Assembly: GCF_021347895.1 (NCBI RefSeq)
Contig: NC_067117.1
Location: 20,702,358-20,766,357, forward strand
DNA: 64,000 nt
Origin: Acanthochromis polyacanthus
Taxonomy: Eukaryota; Chordata; Actinopteri; Pomacentridae
Reading direction: 5' to 3'
Part shown: one piece after another, positions 52,691-64,000 of the stretch
How positions within the stretch are numbered: position 1 is the first letter of the stretch
Layout of the letters: every line of letters starts with the position of its first letter
The notes under the pieces: model-generated
The model's input: the letters and a program-made list of their open reading frames with translations, nothing else
What the model was told of the DNA's origin: nothing
Database searches by the model: none
Program-made: the position numbers and the translations under genes

Positions 52691-53534
52691 GAGATGGGTA
52701 CCGAAACCAAGTGCTAAACAGGCCCCCGGAGCTCAATTATCAAATACTGGAGGATCAATAAGCACCAACATTATCGCTTCTGCTATCGGTACTAGAGACA
52801 TTAAGGAAATAGATTTCCTATTTATGATTGCTACATAAATGTTATCTCAAATCAATGCTAACTATTTATGTTGCCACATGAGCAACATGTCTTTTGCATC
52901 TTAGAGCGGAAACTGATGAAGCTGACGAGTCTGTTGAAACGTCCAGTGAAAATTCATTACATATAAGTAGAGAAATGCACAGTTTGACTGCCTGGCTTGT
53001 AGTTCATCTCTCACTGCTCCAGGTATGCTATGTGTAGTATACTGGAGGCCTCACATTGAGGTAACTAAATTATTAAAGCATAGGTTAATGATTAAAGTAA
53101 CCACTGGCTGATTGTTTAGCTGTTGGTGTGTTCACAAATTCCTCTGAACTGTCTTTCAGGAGATTTAGTCATTTGGGGGATTCAGACAAACTGTTGCCTT
53201 GCTTTTATTTTCACCCTCTTTCTAACTAAATGTTGGTATTAGCAGTGGTGAAGAAGTACTCTGTTTTCTTAGGTAATACTATGAATATTGTACAGGCAAA
53301 AGAAAGTTACATAAAAAGTAATTTGATTGAGAATGACAAGTGTAGACATTGATTTTCTTCATAGAGGAAAAAATAAAGCATACCATTGCTTTATTTTTTT
53401 GGTCTAAATTAGTTGCTTTTTACTAAAATACAAGTATGAATACTACAAAAGTACCGGATCAATGACCAGTAACAGTAAAAGTAGTAAAATTGTTCTTAAT
53501 GACATCCATCCTTACTCCTAGTTTTGGCCCTCTA

Positions 53535-53870
53535 ATAAACTGTTGACCTGTCCAGAATGTATCCTATTTCTCGCCCAAAATCACCTCCCCTTTGCAGGGT
53601 AAAGCAGGTGTAGTAAAAGAACGGACAATCATTTATGACATGGTTTGCAGTAACGCATATATACAGATAAGCAAATGGGTAATTCTAAATTAGCCATATG
53701 TGTGACTGTGCACAGTTGTCATTATTTGTTAGCTCTGTGATGAACTGGCCTCTTGTCCAGGGTGTAGCCTACACCTTAGTCATTGTCAGTTAGCATAGGT
53801 TCCAATCCAGGCCTATTCTTGCTACAGGATCCATGAACCTTTACAGGATAGAGCAGGTATATCTGAGGGA
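53535..53870 (+). repeat. Two decayed copies of the SINE-like family 3' half
   Basis: The phrase for 'gacctgtccagg(a/g)tgtancct' appears at about 53543-53565 and again at about 53740-53772, each followed by a 'gggtaaagcaggtgtag' or 'ggatagagcaggtatat' tail segment. The second copy has upstream 'ggtaattctaaattagcc' from the family body. The copies lie in the same orientation about 200 bp apart, from separate insertions or a tandem duplication. Confidence 0.65.
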
Positions 53871-54290
53871 TAGATCACAAATGGTGGACACGAGATAAAA
53901 AGAGAGAAAGAAGAACAGCGCAAAAGAAATAGACAAGAAGGACAGTTGAGGCTAAGTCTGCCAAGAAGCATTGTAACTTGCCTCTGGCAATCCCACATTG
54001 TAAGTACACCTCTAAAACTCATCCCAAACTTTGGCAAGACGTGGCACCTGCACCCGCATCCTTTATGAATGTCACACCCCGTGAGAGGAAAATGATTACG
54101 TTGCAAAGAAGACAGGGGGCGGAACAGGAGGGGGTAGGAGGAAGGGAGAGAAGAAAAATCACTTTGATGGATTATGCTTCTCATGGGACAACCTTGTAAC
54201 GTTTTTGGACAGGAGTCTAACTCGCCCAGATTCTCTTTTACAGCGGTGATTCTCTTTTTCTTCCATCTCCTTTTGTCATCCCAGACGTGC
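53871..54290 (+). other. Intron 2 sequence, nothing specific
   Basis: G/A-rich patches near 53895-53945 and 54100-54155. A 160-codon open frame on the minus strand has no recognised motif. Confidence 0.5.
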
Positions 54291-54299
54291 ACTGGCTGT

Positions 54300-54760
54300 G
54301 ACAACTGTGCCAGCGGTGATACCTAATGATACCGCTTGCAGGAACTAATTACTACCAGTGATTAAGAGAGGAGACGTGGCTTCTACCACACATGCTGTCT
54401 TTGCGTGGGGGAGCTTTTTAATTGCCTTTGCCAAATAAATGATGGCCAAAGATGCATGGACCCAGGCTCCTTAATGGAGTCTTAGTGCTCTGTGGCAAAG
54501 AGCGAATATTTCAGGGCCCTTGGCACTCCCTGCACACAGATGGTGCCGCCTGTTCACAACCAGCGCCTGTTGTTGATCAGTGCATTAAGGGCACCTGTGA
54601 AATTAAACAGACAAATGAATTCCCCACCGGCTGCAAAACAGAATATTAGCATTGCATGAAAGATGGCTAAACTGATGCATGCATTAACTGCTTTTAATGC
54701 CAAAGGCCAGCGCATTTTAATGTAGTTCGTCAGAGGCTTGGGTCTGTAAAGTTACTAAAG
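54300..54760. promoter_or_regulatory. Candidate conserved non-coding element
   Basis: A long block of balanced, non-repetitive sequence with words such as 'gctttttaattgcc', 'ccaaataaatgatgg', 'gcattaagggcacc' and 'gatgcatgcattaac'. It differs clearly from its AT-rich flanks and has no transposon-like ends. Enhancer function is inference. Confidence 0.35.
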
Positions 54761-57465
54761 GAAGCAAAGATAAGCCTGTAGAAGAGTGTAATCTCAGCTG
54801 GATGTTGGAGATGTGGTGCTTCTGCATATTTGTTAGCCCTTAAGCACATCTAAACCTAATTAACAATCATGTTCCATAGCAAGGTTGTCTTTGGCAAGGA
54901 TCCAGTCCAACCAATAATTCATTTACACAACAGTAACACATCTTCATGGGTAGTAAAGGACTTAAAAGTTTGACATGGCTCTTGCAGGGACACTTACTGG
55001 TAAGCTATCCAGTGTACATTTCCTCCTTTAATGGTTTCAAAATACCTACTTTTTAATTTCAGTATGTTTCGAATTCAAAATTTTAAGATTCTTGTTTATT
55101 TCTTGTTATTATTATTGGTTTCGGGTAACATATTTGGTCATGAGGTGACAATGATGCTGTGTTCTTGAACTGCATTTCCCAGAGTCCCCTTTTAAATTGT
55201 GTTATCAGGACTCTGAGTGGACTGACAGCAGCTCCCTTAATCCCAAACAGGCCAGCATGAAATGAACTACTGACACTAGTGAGACAAACACAAAGGCAGA
55301 TTTTAGGATGAGGTCTAAGAGTAAGTAAGTCTACACTGGATTAACACATCAAACACGATGACATGATAACTATTTTCACTGCTGCAGAAATGCTACAGTT
55401 GCCTCAAATACCAACAATAAAATCACTTTAACTAAAGGTATCTGCTGCTTGGTAAAGATGCCAATGGACCTTCTGTACAGTAGCACTTAGCAATACATCT
55501 AAATAGCTGCATTTCAATCTAGGCACTCATCCAAAAAAATAATATAAGTCATTGTGAGATAATAAATGACATTCCAGCCAGTCCAAGAGGAAAAATCTGC
55601 ATCACTCACCATCTTAGAGGTTGTTTTTTTTTTAATCTTGGAAAGGCATAACACTGCCTGATATACCCAAAGACAGCTGCTTTTTTACGTCACAGGCCCT
55701 TCTGAGGGAGTATTTTTCTCTTTACTCCACACAGTGTTCTGTTCTGCATCCACTCAGGCTTGGTGGCTGCTTCTGCTCATACTAACTACACAGTACTAGT
55801 TGTATTTGTGTCATTACTTTAAGTGCACTAGAGAATTTGACCAGGAAGAGCTGCCCACTCAATGCTGGCTAGTGTAAAAATCTCACTCTTAGTTGTAATC
55901 TGCTGCACAGTTTTGCATCTGAAGCAATGCTGATGTATAAACTACCTATTTGAGCTACATGGATCATTCACATGGGTATTTTCTTCATTGCTGCCTCTGC
56001 TTGAATATGCCTTGTAGGCAAATGGAAAAACAGAACTGCTGATGGCAGGGAATGGGATGTTTTCTTAATTGAATATCCTCAACTTATTCCCTATAATCAG
56101 TCACATCTGGTGGATCGGCATCGGAGCATTATGCTGCTTTGTGCTTTTCACATTTTATTCTTGTATCTGAAATGGTCCTTGGAGTTTCAGGCAGAACTTT
56201 GATATACAATTCCTTTTGTTGCGAGCTGTGTGCAGGCAGTGGCACTGGCGAATCAATAGTAATTTAACAGTGAGTTATGGCTGGATATGTGCATATACTG
56301 GACAGTGTAAGCACACTATGATTCTGGTGTGTTTACTCAATGAGTGCTGAGTCAACAATAATGACACAGCATTTCTTTTCTTTCTTGTCCACCCCTCGCT
56401 GTCTCTCTCCCTCCCTCTTTGGGATTTCTGTGTTATTTTTCTTTCCTTGATCTCATTACATCAAGACTTAAGGGCTGTATTCATTAAAGTTTAAAAGTAC
56501 AATGCACTCCAAAGTCACTTGCAGTGAATAACGCAGACCCGTTAGTCTGTCTCAGGCTGCTCACTCACTCCATCCCCTCTGTCTTCGCTCCTTCATGTCT
56601 TTTTGTTTTCCTGTGCCATGCTGTGGAAGTGCGAGTTACTTTCATTTGCTCTGCTTCTCTTTTGCAAATGAGGCTGAGAAAATCTGCAGACACTCAGCGG
56701 AGCCCAGATGTTGAGACTGGCAGTTGACTCTTGACGACAATGCGCCTGTTCTTTAATTAAACTTTTGCGAAGTTGTTTTCATTTCCCTCTGTGTAAGCTC
56801 TACTGACAATGTCTTTTTATATGTGGGAGTAAGTGTTTTGGCTCTTTGTTGTTTCGCTTTTTTCCTACCTTGGGTCTTAGCAAAAAATCGTTCTACCCCT
56901 TAAATGACAGAACTTGACTCATCAACAGTGGTGGATTTCAGAAGACAAACTTATATAACATGGCCCTGGGAGTGAAAAGATGGTAAATAAATCTCTTTAA
57001 ATGGAGGCTGACAGAGAATCAGACTGTGTGCGGTCATAACCAGTGATGTAGCTGAGTGTGACAATTTCCTCTGGTGTCTTGCAATGCTTAAACTTAGACA
57101 TTTTGGCCTGGTTTTCAGATTCTTTGAGAACTATATGACAATGTCTGTTTATATTTAATGAGGGAGTAAATAACTATATGAGTAGAATTTTTCTCTAAAA
57201 TGATTTTTTGCATATCCAATCATATCTACTTTCTCACATTGCTTTTCTTCCACTCCATAGGCCATAACTGTCATAGGTATGCCTTAATAAGTATTAAGAA
57301 ATGCCTGGCAACTGATGCTCACCTAATTAAACTATTAGACTATTTGACCTATATGATTTTGTTTATTTCTCCTCCATTTCTTCCTCGGGAACAGTTGTGT
57401 CCAATTATGTGGCATCAACTGTCAGCGTTTGGAGAACAGACAGACACACGTGTATCTAGTTATTA
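54761..57465 (+). other. Intron 2 sequence, nothing specific
   Basis: AT-rich sequence with no recognised exon, RNA gene or complete mobile element. Confidence 0.5.
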
Positions 57466-57467
57466 AT

Positions 57468-57705
57468 CATTAGACGTCATCTTTGTGCAACACAAAATGC
57501 GTGTGGTGATGAATTATTGATGTGATCCCGGAGATAACAGTTGCGCTCTAATTGCATGTCATCATTACCAGGTTGAAACCAGTCTCCATGTCCCCTTAAT
57601 GCGACTACACATTCATAATTGTGCTGTTATTAGCCTAGTTTATTATTCACAACAGTAAAGCCCACTAATTGGCATGGGTTCACAGCAGGTTGTCACTCAT
57701 TTTCA
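57468..57705. promoter_or_regulatory. Candidate conserved non-coding element
   Basis: A block rich in homeodomain-like and CRE-like words: 'ttagacgtcatc', 'gatgaattattgatg', 'gctctaattgcatg', 'cccactaattggcatgg'. Non-repetitive, no coding frame. Likely conserved by texture only. Confidence 0.35.
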
Positions 57706-58378
57706 GTATTAAAGGTATGTTTTAACTTCATATTTCCTTGTTTTTTTTCCCCTTTTTTTGTGACATGACTGTGGTCGTGTTGTGTGCTATGGGGGCAGAA
57801 TGTTTAAATATGCTCTGTGGAGGAAGTGGCATTTTATAAATTAACACAATAAGCCAATTGTTTTTACCCTATTTGCATTGTGATGTTTACTCAGAAGGCC
57901 TGTTGCGTGAAATAATGTTTCAGGCCATATATTGAAAAGTAACTAACAGTTTTATTAAGTTTGTCAGTGGATACTGTGGTTCCTTGGAGGATGTACCTGA
58001 GCATTTTGGTTCATCATTTTACCCCAACTGTTAGAGATTCTCCACTACTACACAAAAACATAAAAATTCGTAAATATTGCGGATTAGTAATAATATCTAA
58101 AACAGATCACTGGTGGTATCTTGACATGCATCATCACTGGCTAATGGCGATGAATAAACCCTCCATGACGTAGCTATAGGTTTGGATACAGCCTCAAGAG
58201 GACAAGTAATTGCAGTTTTGGAGTCCTACCTTGGCTTTTTTTTGCCACTTGGTGAGGATATACTTCTATCCTGGAATAGTGCATCCTGATCAGGACAACT
58301 ACTGATTCAATCTTTGTGGCGTAGCAAGACCCAAAAACAACTACCACATCTGTGTTCCAGCAAGTGCTCCAAAAAACA
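57706..58378 (+). other. Intron 2 sequence, nothing specific
   Basis: AT-rich sequence with no recognised exon or element up to the Tc1-like insertion. Confidence 0.5.
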
Positions 58379-58380
58379 TA

Positions 58381-58836
58381 CACCAGTCAGTCGCGATATT
58401 AAAACCACATGTCTAACATTGTGTACGTCCACTTCATGCTGCCAAAAAGCTCAGTCAATGGCTTTAGATCTTTTGGGTCCTGTGGGTTGTGGAGTGGGGC
58501 ATCTGTGGATTGGAATTGTTCTAGCGCATCCCACAGATGCTCGAGTTTATTGGATCTAGGGAGTTTGGAAAATGGGTCTTTGTTATGCTGTTTGAGCAGT
58601 TCCGGGGCAACTTTTGAAGTGTGGTGGGGTACAACATCCTACTGGTGTTGGGAAGTGGCATTTCTATGTGGGCAAACTCGGTCTGCGGCACTGTTTTGGT
58701 GGGTGATGCATGTCAAAGGAACAACATTACTGCCAGGACCCGAGATGTCCCAGCAGAACAATGTATGTATTGTACCGAGATGATCAATGTCTTTCACTTC
58801 AGCTGTCAGTGGTTGTAAAGTTGTGGCTGAATGGTG
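58381..58836 (-). mobile_element. Internally deleted Tc1-like element
   Basis: TA dinucleotides flank it (58379-58380 and 58837-58838). The ends are inverted: the left begins caccagtcagtcgcgatatt, the right on the opposite strand begins caccattcagccacaacttt. Read on the minus strand the element keeps the 5' end, loses most of the transposase frame, and resumes with FCWDISGPGSNV (normally FCWE..GPG) and, after frame breaks, a region coding around the catalytic-Glu motif ('aactcgagcatctgtggg', normally NPIEHLWD). At 456 bp it is about a third of a complete Tc1-like element (roughly 1.3-1.6 kb). It is non-functional on its own but may have been movable in trans. Confidence 0.85.
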
Positions 58837-58838
58837 TA

Positions 58839-59560
58839 TATTTATGCTGCTGTAGTTATTACAAGAGCAACACCAGTAGTTAGACGATGTCATAATACAA
58901 CAGCAAAGTCCATATCAGGAGAAGGTTGGGATGAATGGATGGGTCAAAAAACCATCATTAAACATGTGAGAATGCTGTTTGCTTCCTGTTTAAAAGAAAC
59001 AATCACAATTTCTTTTAAAACACCACCAGGATCATTCCTGAAGCTTCACTATGTGTTTATTAAAGTCACCGTCGCAACAAAGCTTCTCTTACCTTAGTAA
59101 AGTATTAATCCCAGAACAAACCTTAAAGTATCTCAATCCATGATCATTTCCTTTGCTTAGTCAAATACATATTGAGGCCTAAACCTATCCAAACTATAAT
59201 GTTGTCACATCATAAAACTGGTTTATTTTTCAACAGTGATTTGTACTAGTTTTGTAGGCACAAACAAATCATGTAATCCTTCAGCTAAATGGCAGATCAG
59301 CAAATCCGACCATTGTTCATTGTAGAACAAGTCTAGTGTTGGATACAAGATGTAAATGACACAGTGCTTCATAGTGTAAATGTGATACACTTTACAGTAA
59401 ACTCATCAACCTCTACTGGCCTTTCAATTGTATTCGTGTTTTCTTGTCACTCGCTGTTGTAAATCAGAATGCAGATACATTATTCCAAGCCACCATTTTC
59501 ACTACTTTGGTTTCTCTGGCTCTGGCACTCCACCGTCTCATGGGAGCCACTTTGCTATTA
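58839..59560 (+). other. Intron 2 sequence, nothing specific
   Basis: AT-rich with no recognised exon or element. Confidence 0.5.
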
Positions 59561-60270
59561 TTTTCATATATTATAGTAATCCCATTCCCCTCGCTCTTCA
59601 CCAGTCTTTAATCAGTCTTTTAAGTCCTTTTTTCTCCATCAGAACTCACTTGCTTTTTTTTTCTCGTGAAGATGTCCTCATCTTCTCCTCAGCTCTCGTA
59701 CCTCACTCCGAAACCCCTCCAGCTCTCTCCTCTATCTACATCTCTCACTCTCTTTCTAGCTTAGTAACCACCCACCCTACCACCCTCCCTTCCATATCTC
59801 CCCACCTTTCCCCTCACCATCCCCAACCTCCCCCTCGCTCACACTCCATCACCAGCTTCTTATCTGCCTCTCTCTCTGCATTTGCATCACCCTCACTTTT
59901 CCCTCTCCCTTCTCTAACTCTTTGCCAACACGAACTCACTTTCTCCCCCTCTCTCTCTCCACTTTGTGTAGGTCTCTGTCTCTCTCTCTCTCTGCGTCCC
60001 TCTGAGGCATGTTTAATTAAGCGTAGGGCTATGTGTCAGAGAGAGAGGGAGAGAACTAATGCTATCTGGAGCACCAGGCTAGACGAGGCAGGGTTTCCTC
60101 CTCTTCTCCTCCTATTTTGTCTTCTCCTCCTCCCCCTCTCTCTCTTTGGCCTGGGCCAACCGTAATTACCCTGCTCATTAGCAGAGGGAAGAGGTGGGGG
60201 GAGAGGGGGAGCCAACAGGGGAGTGAAGGAGGACAAGAGGAGAGGAACAAAGGAGCAGGGGAGGACAGGT
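59560..60270 (+). repeat. Pyrimidine-rich tract followed by a purine-rich tract
   Basis: C/T-rich sequence from about 59560 to 60000 and again 60085-60145, then G/A-rich 60178-60275. Between them a short balanced part (60146-60180, 'aaccgtaattaccctgctc') may be conserved. The long Ser/Pro/Leu-rich frame here is a composition artefact. The complementary C/T and G/A blocks could pair weakly. Confidence 0.75.
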
Positions 60271-60275
60271 GAGAA

Positions 60276-63200
60276 GGTAGGTGCAGCACCCAAGATTGCC
60301 CTTTAGAGTATTGTGCAAGTAGGAATAGACGACCAGTAAGTGAAGTAATAGGATACACTCTGTAGACTACTTAATTACAATGCAAAGTTAGCATCACTAC
60401 TACAAAAGAAAAAAAAATAATAAAATGAGTAGTTTTTGTACTATTTATATATACTTTCATACATGTTTGTGTGCACGATTGCCCCCCCCCCACCACCACC
60501 AGTGTGTCAAATGCTTCTTTGAAGCTTTGGCTGCCTGCATCCTCTAAAGTTAACAGTACATGCCTGCAAGATACAACTAGGCACACGACCAGTGGGGGTG
60601 GCGTAAATTAATCCAATAACCTGTTCGAGTGTTGCCACATTTAGTTACGTTAACGCGGCGCGAAAACAGACAGCCGAATTCCTGATGTCACATCTGCGCT
60701 AGCTCCTGTTGCACTCGCTTCTGTAAATCAATAGCCTCTCATTTAACATTCTTTCATCAGCCTATCCGCTTTCAAATTGGCAAGTTGGCATCCGCTGTAG
60801 CTCTTGCAATCACAAATTGAACCCTGTGTGATCTTAATAAAGTTAAACAATAATGAAGTTGTTAGCATGCGAAAAACTACAGCTCCCAAAATTTGCCACC
60901 GTCGCAGCCAGGACACTTAAAAACTAGTCTTCTTCAATATCCAGGATATCTCTATTCTTTTGGTGATCGATGTCGTCTAGTAACATCTACACAAATTCTG
61001 TCCTGCTTTAATCTTTCAGATACTCACAGAGCAGCTCGTAGACACATACAAGTTGTTAAATCCGAGTATACCTGAAGAACAGAACACTGAGAAATGCTGA
61101 TGTACAGGAAAGTAGAAAAACTTCTATATCATAGTATGCTAAATTTTCACATGCCTTGCCAAAGCCTACATGTGTTACAGAGCAGTCCTGGCTGGTGTCA
61201 GGTGTGTTGATGCACAGACCTTACAAGCTCGCTCTCCTATTTGTCCAGGCAAGGATCCAAGAGAGCAGGTTCATCTGGCCCACATGTTGGGAGCTCTTTG
61301 GCTGCTTGGCCTCCAGTGTGCAGATTGGCTTGGATTACAGGATTACTTTTTTCCCTTTACGTTTAGGAAAATTAGCAAGGGCTGGAAAACTGTCTGCTAC
61401 AGATGTATTGTTTGAACACATCTTCAGACAGGAAATCTCAAATTTCCCCTCCATCAGGTCTTTTGTGTTTACACGCTCCTTTGATTCATTTTCATTCGTC
61501 ATTGAGGGATGATGACAGAAAAATGAATGTCAAATTTTAAATATTATATGTCAAAATGTGTTCAAAGTAAGCTGAGCATAACTCAGCAGAGTCTTGTAAT
61601 GCACCTCTCTTTTATGTGGGGGAAAGAACATTGTTCCTCTTGTCTTCTCTGCTTCCCTCTCCTCCCTTTATTTCTCATTTATTACCATGCATGTATCATC
61701 TCATGTCAGCCTCAGCTCTGTGCACCTTCCTCTCTGCTTTTTGCTCTCTCCCCTGAGTGCCTTCCTCCTGTTTCCTTTTCTCTCCCTTCACACCACCCTA
61801 TGCAGTTTTCATAGTCTTTATTAAAATTCCCTGGTTCAAACAAGTCTCATAATAATGGCAAGTAAAATAACATTCAGCTGCTGTCAGTTCTCAATCCTCC
61901 GCAGAGGCAAAAACAGAGTTCATTTTATTCCTCCAGTTGCGAGCAATTTTATCCCTCCAAGAAGCTACACTTTAGTTGACCTCTTTGATGTGAAGGAATG
62001 TTTCAGGAACAAAGGTTTGCTTTCCAAGAAATCTTAACCATATATAAGGAAATTATTTTTTCTTTCAGTTCCAGCAGTTACTAAAATGTGACTCCCGACG
62101 AACATTGCATGCATTGTCTGGTATTTATAACTATGAAAAAATACTAAGGGCAAAAAAACACCTTTTAGCATACATAACATGCATAATAAATATCTAAACA
62201 TTGTGGCCAGACAAGTACCAACAGTTTAGCCTGCTTGATGCCATTAAAATAGTACAGTTGTGATACTAGTTACCTCCAAACCTCCTGCTATGATTGTATG
62301 AACTGTATGTACTGCTATTGGATATCACTGCTCATCTACTGAAATACTGCACCACTCCATGTTGTTCTAGAGTTACCTTCTCAATAACAGCAAATGATAT
62401 CTGCAAGACAATTCAAATTCAGACCAGGACACAGAGCACTGCAGACCCTCTAAGAATCCTGCAACAGCAGTGGACCTGGGAGACACATTCTGTGTCATCA
62501 TGTCTGGATTACTAACCAGGTTCAGCAGGCAACTGTCACAGAACCCTAAGGCCCCAGGAAATTTGATAAAATGACTATCTTTATAGGAGTTTGCAATATT
62601 AAGGTACCATATTGACTGAGATGGGTCTTTCTTTATTAGTTACTTGTGTGAATTATAGTGGCCTTATCTCAAACCCTCATTTTTTCAAATTCTTCTGGTT
62701 TTAGTTTAGATTATGCTTGTAAATTCTATTCACCACAAAATAATCGACTAAATGAATCTAGGATACAATTATTCCACATACGAGTAGTGACTGGCCCGTG
62801 CATCTTTGAACCACACAGCTGAGCTACAACATATTCTGTGGTTTGCCGTGTGCAGACTTTGAGGTGACAGGGCACTACTGTATGTGCACAATTCATAGAG
62901 GTGTGATGATCGTGCTCCTGGGATCATGTTCCCTCCTGCTGGGTGAATATTCAGTAGCTTTGCAGGGGAATATGTCGGACAAATTACAGACAGCAGTCCC
63001 CTTTAAGGACAGAGTTGAATCCTAGTAGTTTGGCCACCCACACGTAACCGTGCATTGAACACATTTTTTGCAATAATACCTCGGAAAAAACAAAACTTTC
63101 TGCGGTGCACAAATTGCATCAGCAGCAGCAAATCCAGCAGACTACATAGTCAACCACACTCATCGTATCTTTTTTCATTATTTTTGCAATCCTGCTCTAA

Positions 63201-64000
63201 GTGCATATGCATGAAGGAGAAAGGTACTATTTACCGATTACATGCAAGGTGGGCTTCAGATGACAAGCAAATTGTTCTTCCAGACCAGTGAGCCTGTTTG
63301 ATAAATAACGTGCATGTCTGCAGGCACAGACCACATTTAAAATGAGGTCTAAAAAAACTGAGCAGTTCAGCCTGTGTGTATCTGTTTATCAGTCAATCCT
63401 GAATGGTGATTTGTGGCTGATATTTAACTTTTCTAATGCAAGTTGACTCGGTCAAACTTTAGCTGTCTAAACCAAGTAGAAATAATTGTTTTGCATCAGT
63501 GCTGAGACCCTGTATAGGCAAATTAGATAAAAATGCTTCACTAATGTGCAAGAGAGAGAGAGAGAGGAAGGAGGAAGTGAGTTCATGAGTGTTTTTTTTT
63601 TCTTTCTTCTAGTCCCTTGTGAACTTTCCCGCAGTTCAAACTAATCAGTGTCTTCTCTTTGTTGAGTTTCATGTTTTCCAGGAATGTTATTTGCATTAAT
63701 TTAGGAAGATTTTATAATCAGTCATGTGTGATAAAACATTACTCAGTCAGATACAACATATTCTGTTGTATAGCAACTACTACAACCACTGGAGTACTAA
63801 AAATAGTTCTTCTCATGTCTGTTAAATCAGTTATATTTTCAGTATTGTGCTGTTCATTTCTTGAATACTGAACTGTAGCTAAATAACTCATTTGCAACGT
63901 ACTTAAGAGAATTTATGCAATTTCAAAGACAAATGTCAAATCAAGCATGCATTTTATTCATATTTTTTTTTCTTATTGAACATGGGATGAAGTTAACAGA
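60276..64000 (+). other. Intron 2 sequence to the window end, nothing specific
   Basis: Includes a C-run at about 60482-60491. No celf4 exon 3 or other exon is recognised. The portion at about 62840-63015 is of balanced composition with an open frame but no known family match. Confidence 0.45.

Larger units (their letters stand above)
36530..64000 (+). other. celf4: celf4 intron 2, open at the window end (at least 27.5 kb)
   Basis: It begins GTAAGT. No downstream exon (49-nt exon coding MNRPIQVKPAD-like sequence, or RRM2 with its RKLFVGML-like start) was recognised in either strand to 64,000. The gene therefore continues outside the window, unless a diverged exon was missed by eye. Contents are listed separately. 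Confidence 0.75.

Noticed and set aside
53822..54304. 160-codon open frame on the minus strand
   Set aside because: No known family motif. It includes a decayed SINE tail and purine-rich tract, and lies within a large intron.
59428..60165. 245-codon open frame, Ser/Pro/Leu-rich
   Set aside because: It lies in a C/T-rich tract poor in stop codons. It has no domain, no splice context and no codon evidence.
62843..63025. 60-codon open frame with a hydrophobic stretch
   Set aside because: No recognised family and no splice signals flanking it that fit celf4 exon phases.

Overview
The window looks like a non-coding-rich piece of a teleost fish nuclear genome. The evidence is widely spaced short exons with consensus splice sites, many long CA/TG microsatellites, Tc1-like transposon remnants, a SINE-like element with a (CCAT)n tail and target-site duplication, and MITE-type elements. 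I identified one gene with confidence, on the + strand: the 5' part of celf4 (CUGBP/Elav-like family member 4), a neuronal RNA-binding protein that regulates splicing and mRNA stability or translation. The species and order cannot be fixed from the sequence alone.

Layout. Positions 1 to about 14,300 are upstream flank with no gene I can support. This part holds a CA/TG inverted pair (884-1132), a complete SINE-like insertion with a 9-bp target-site duplication (2851-3221), and a repeat island (7311-9160). In that island a 1,257-bp element with near-perfect terminal inverted repeats interrupts a CTATG-type pentanucleotide array. About 14,340-15,438 is the probable promoter and 5' UTR, with a long pyrimidine tract and short upstream ORFs. 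Exon 1 coding sequence is 15,439-15,715: the N-terminus plus the first part of RRM1. Intron 1 is 20,731 bp. Exon 2 (36,447-36,529, 83 nt) completes the RNP1 motif of RRM1. Everything from 36,530 to 64,000 is intron 2 or beyond. No further celf4 exon was recognised, so the gene is truncated by the window end.

The introns carry microsatellites, a MITE placed 8 bp from a broken Tc1-like transposase (42,033-42,690), a piggyBac-like non-autonomous element bounded by TTAA (48,659-49,399), an internally deleted Tc1-like element (58,381-58,836), decayed SINE copies, and several stretches whose composition resembles conserved non-coding elements. The most interesting arrangement is around exon 2: a (TG)33 tract lies 139 nt upstream and a (CA)31 tract lies 292 nt downstream, both on the sense strand. 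In the pre-mRNA they could pair and loop out exon 2, and the UG tract is also the sort of sequence CELF proteins bind. I found no CRISPR, operon, bacterial or viral system.
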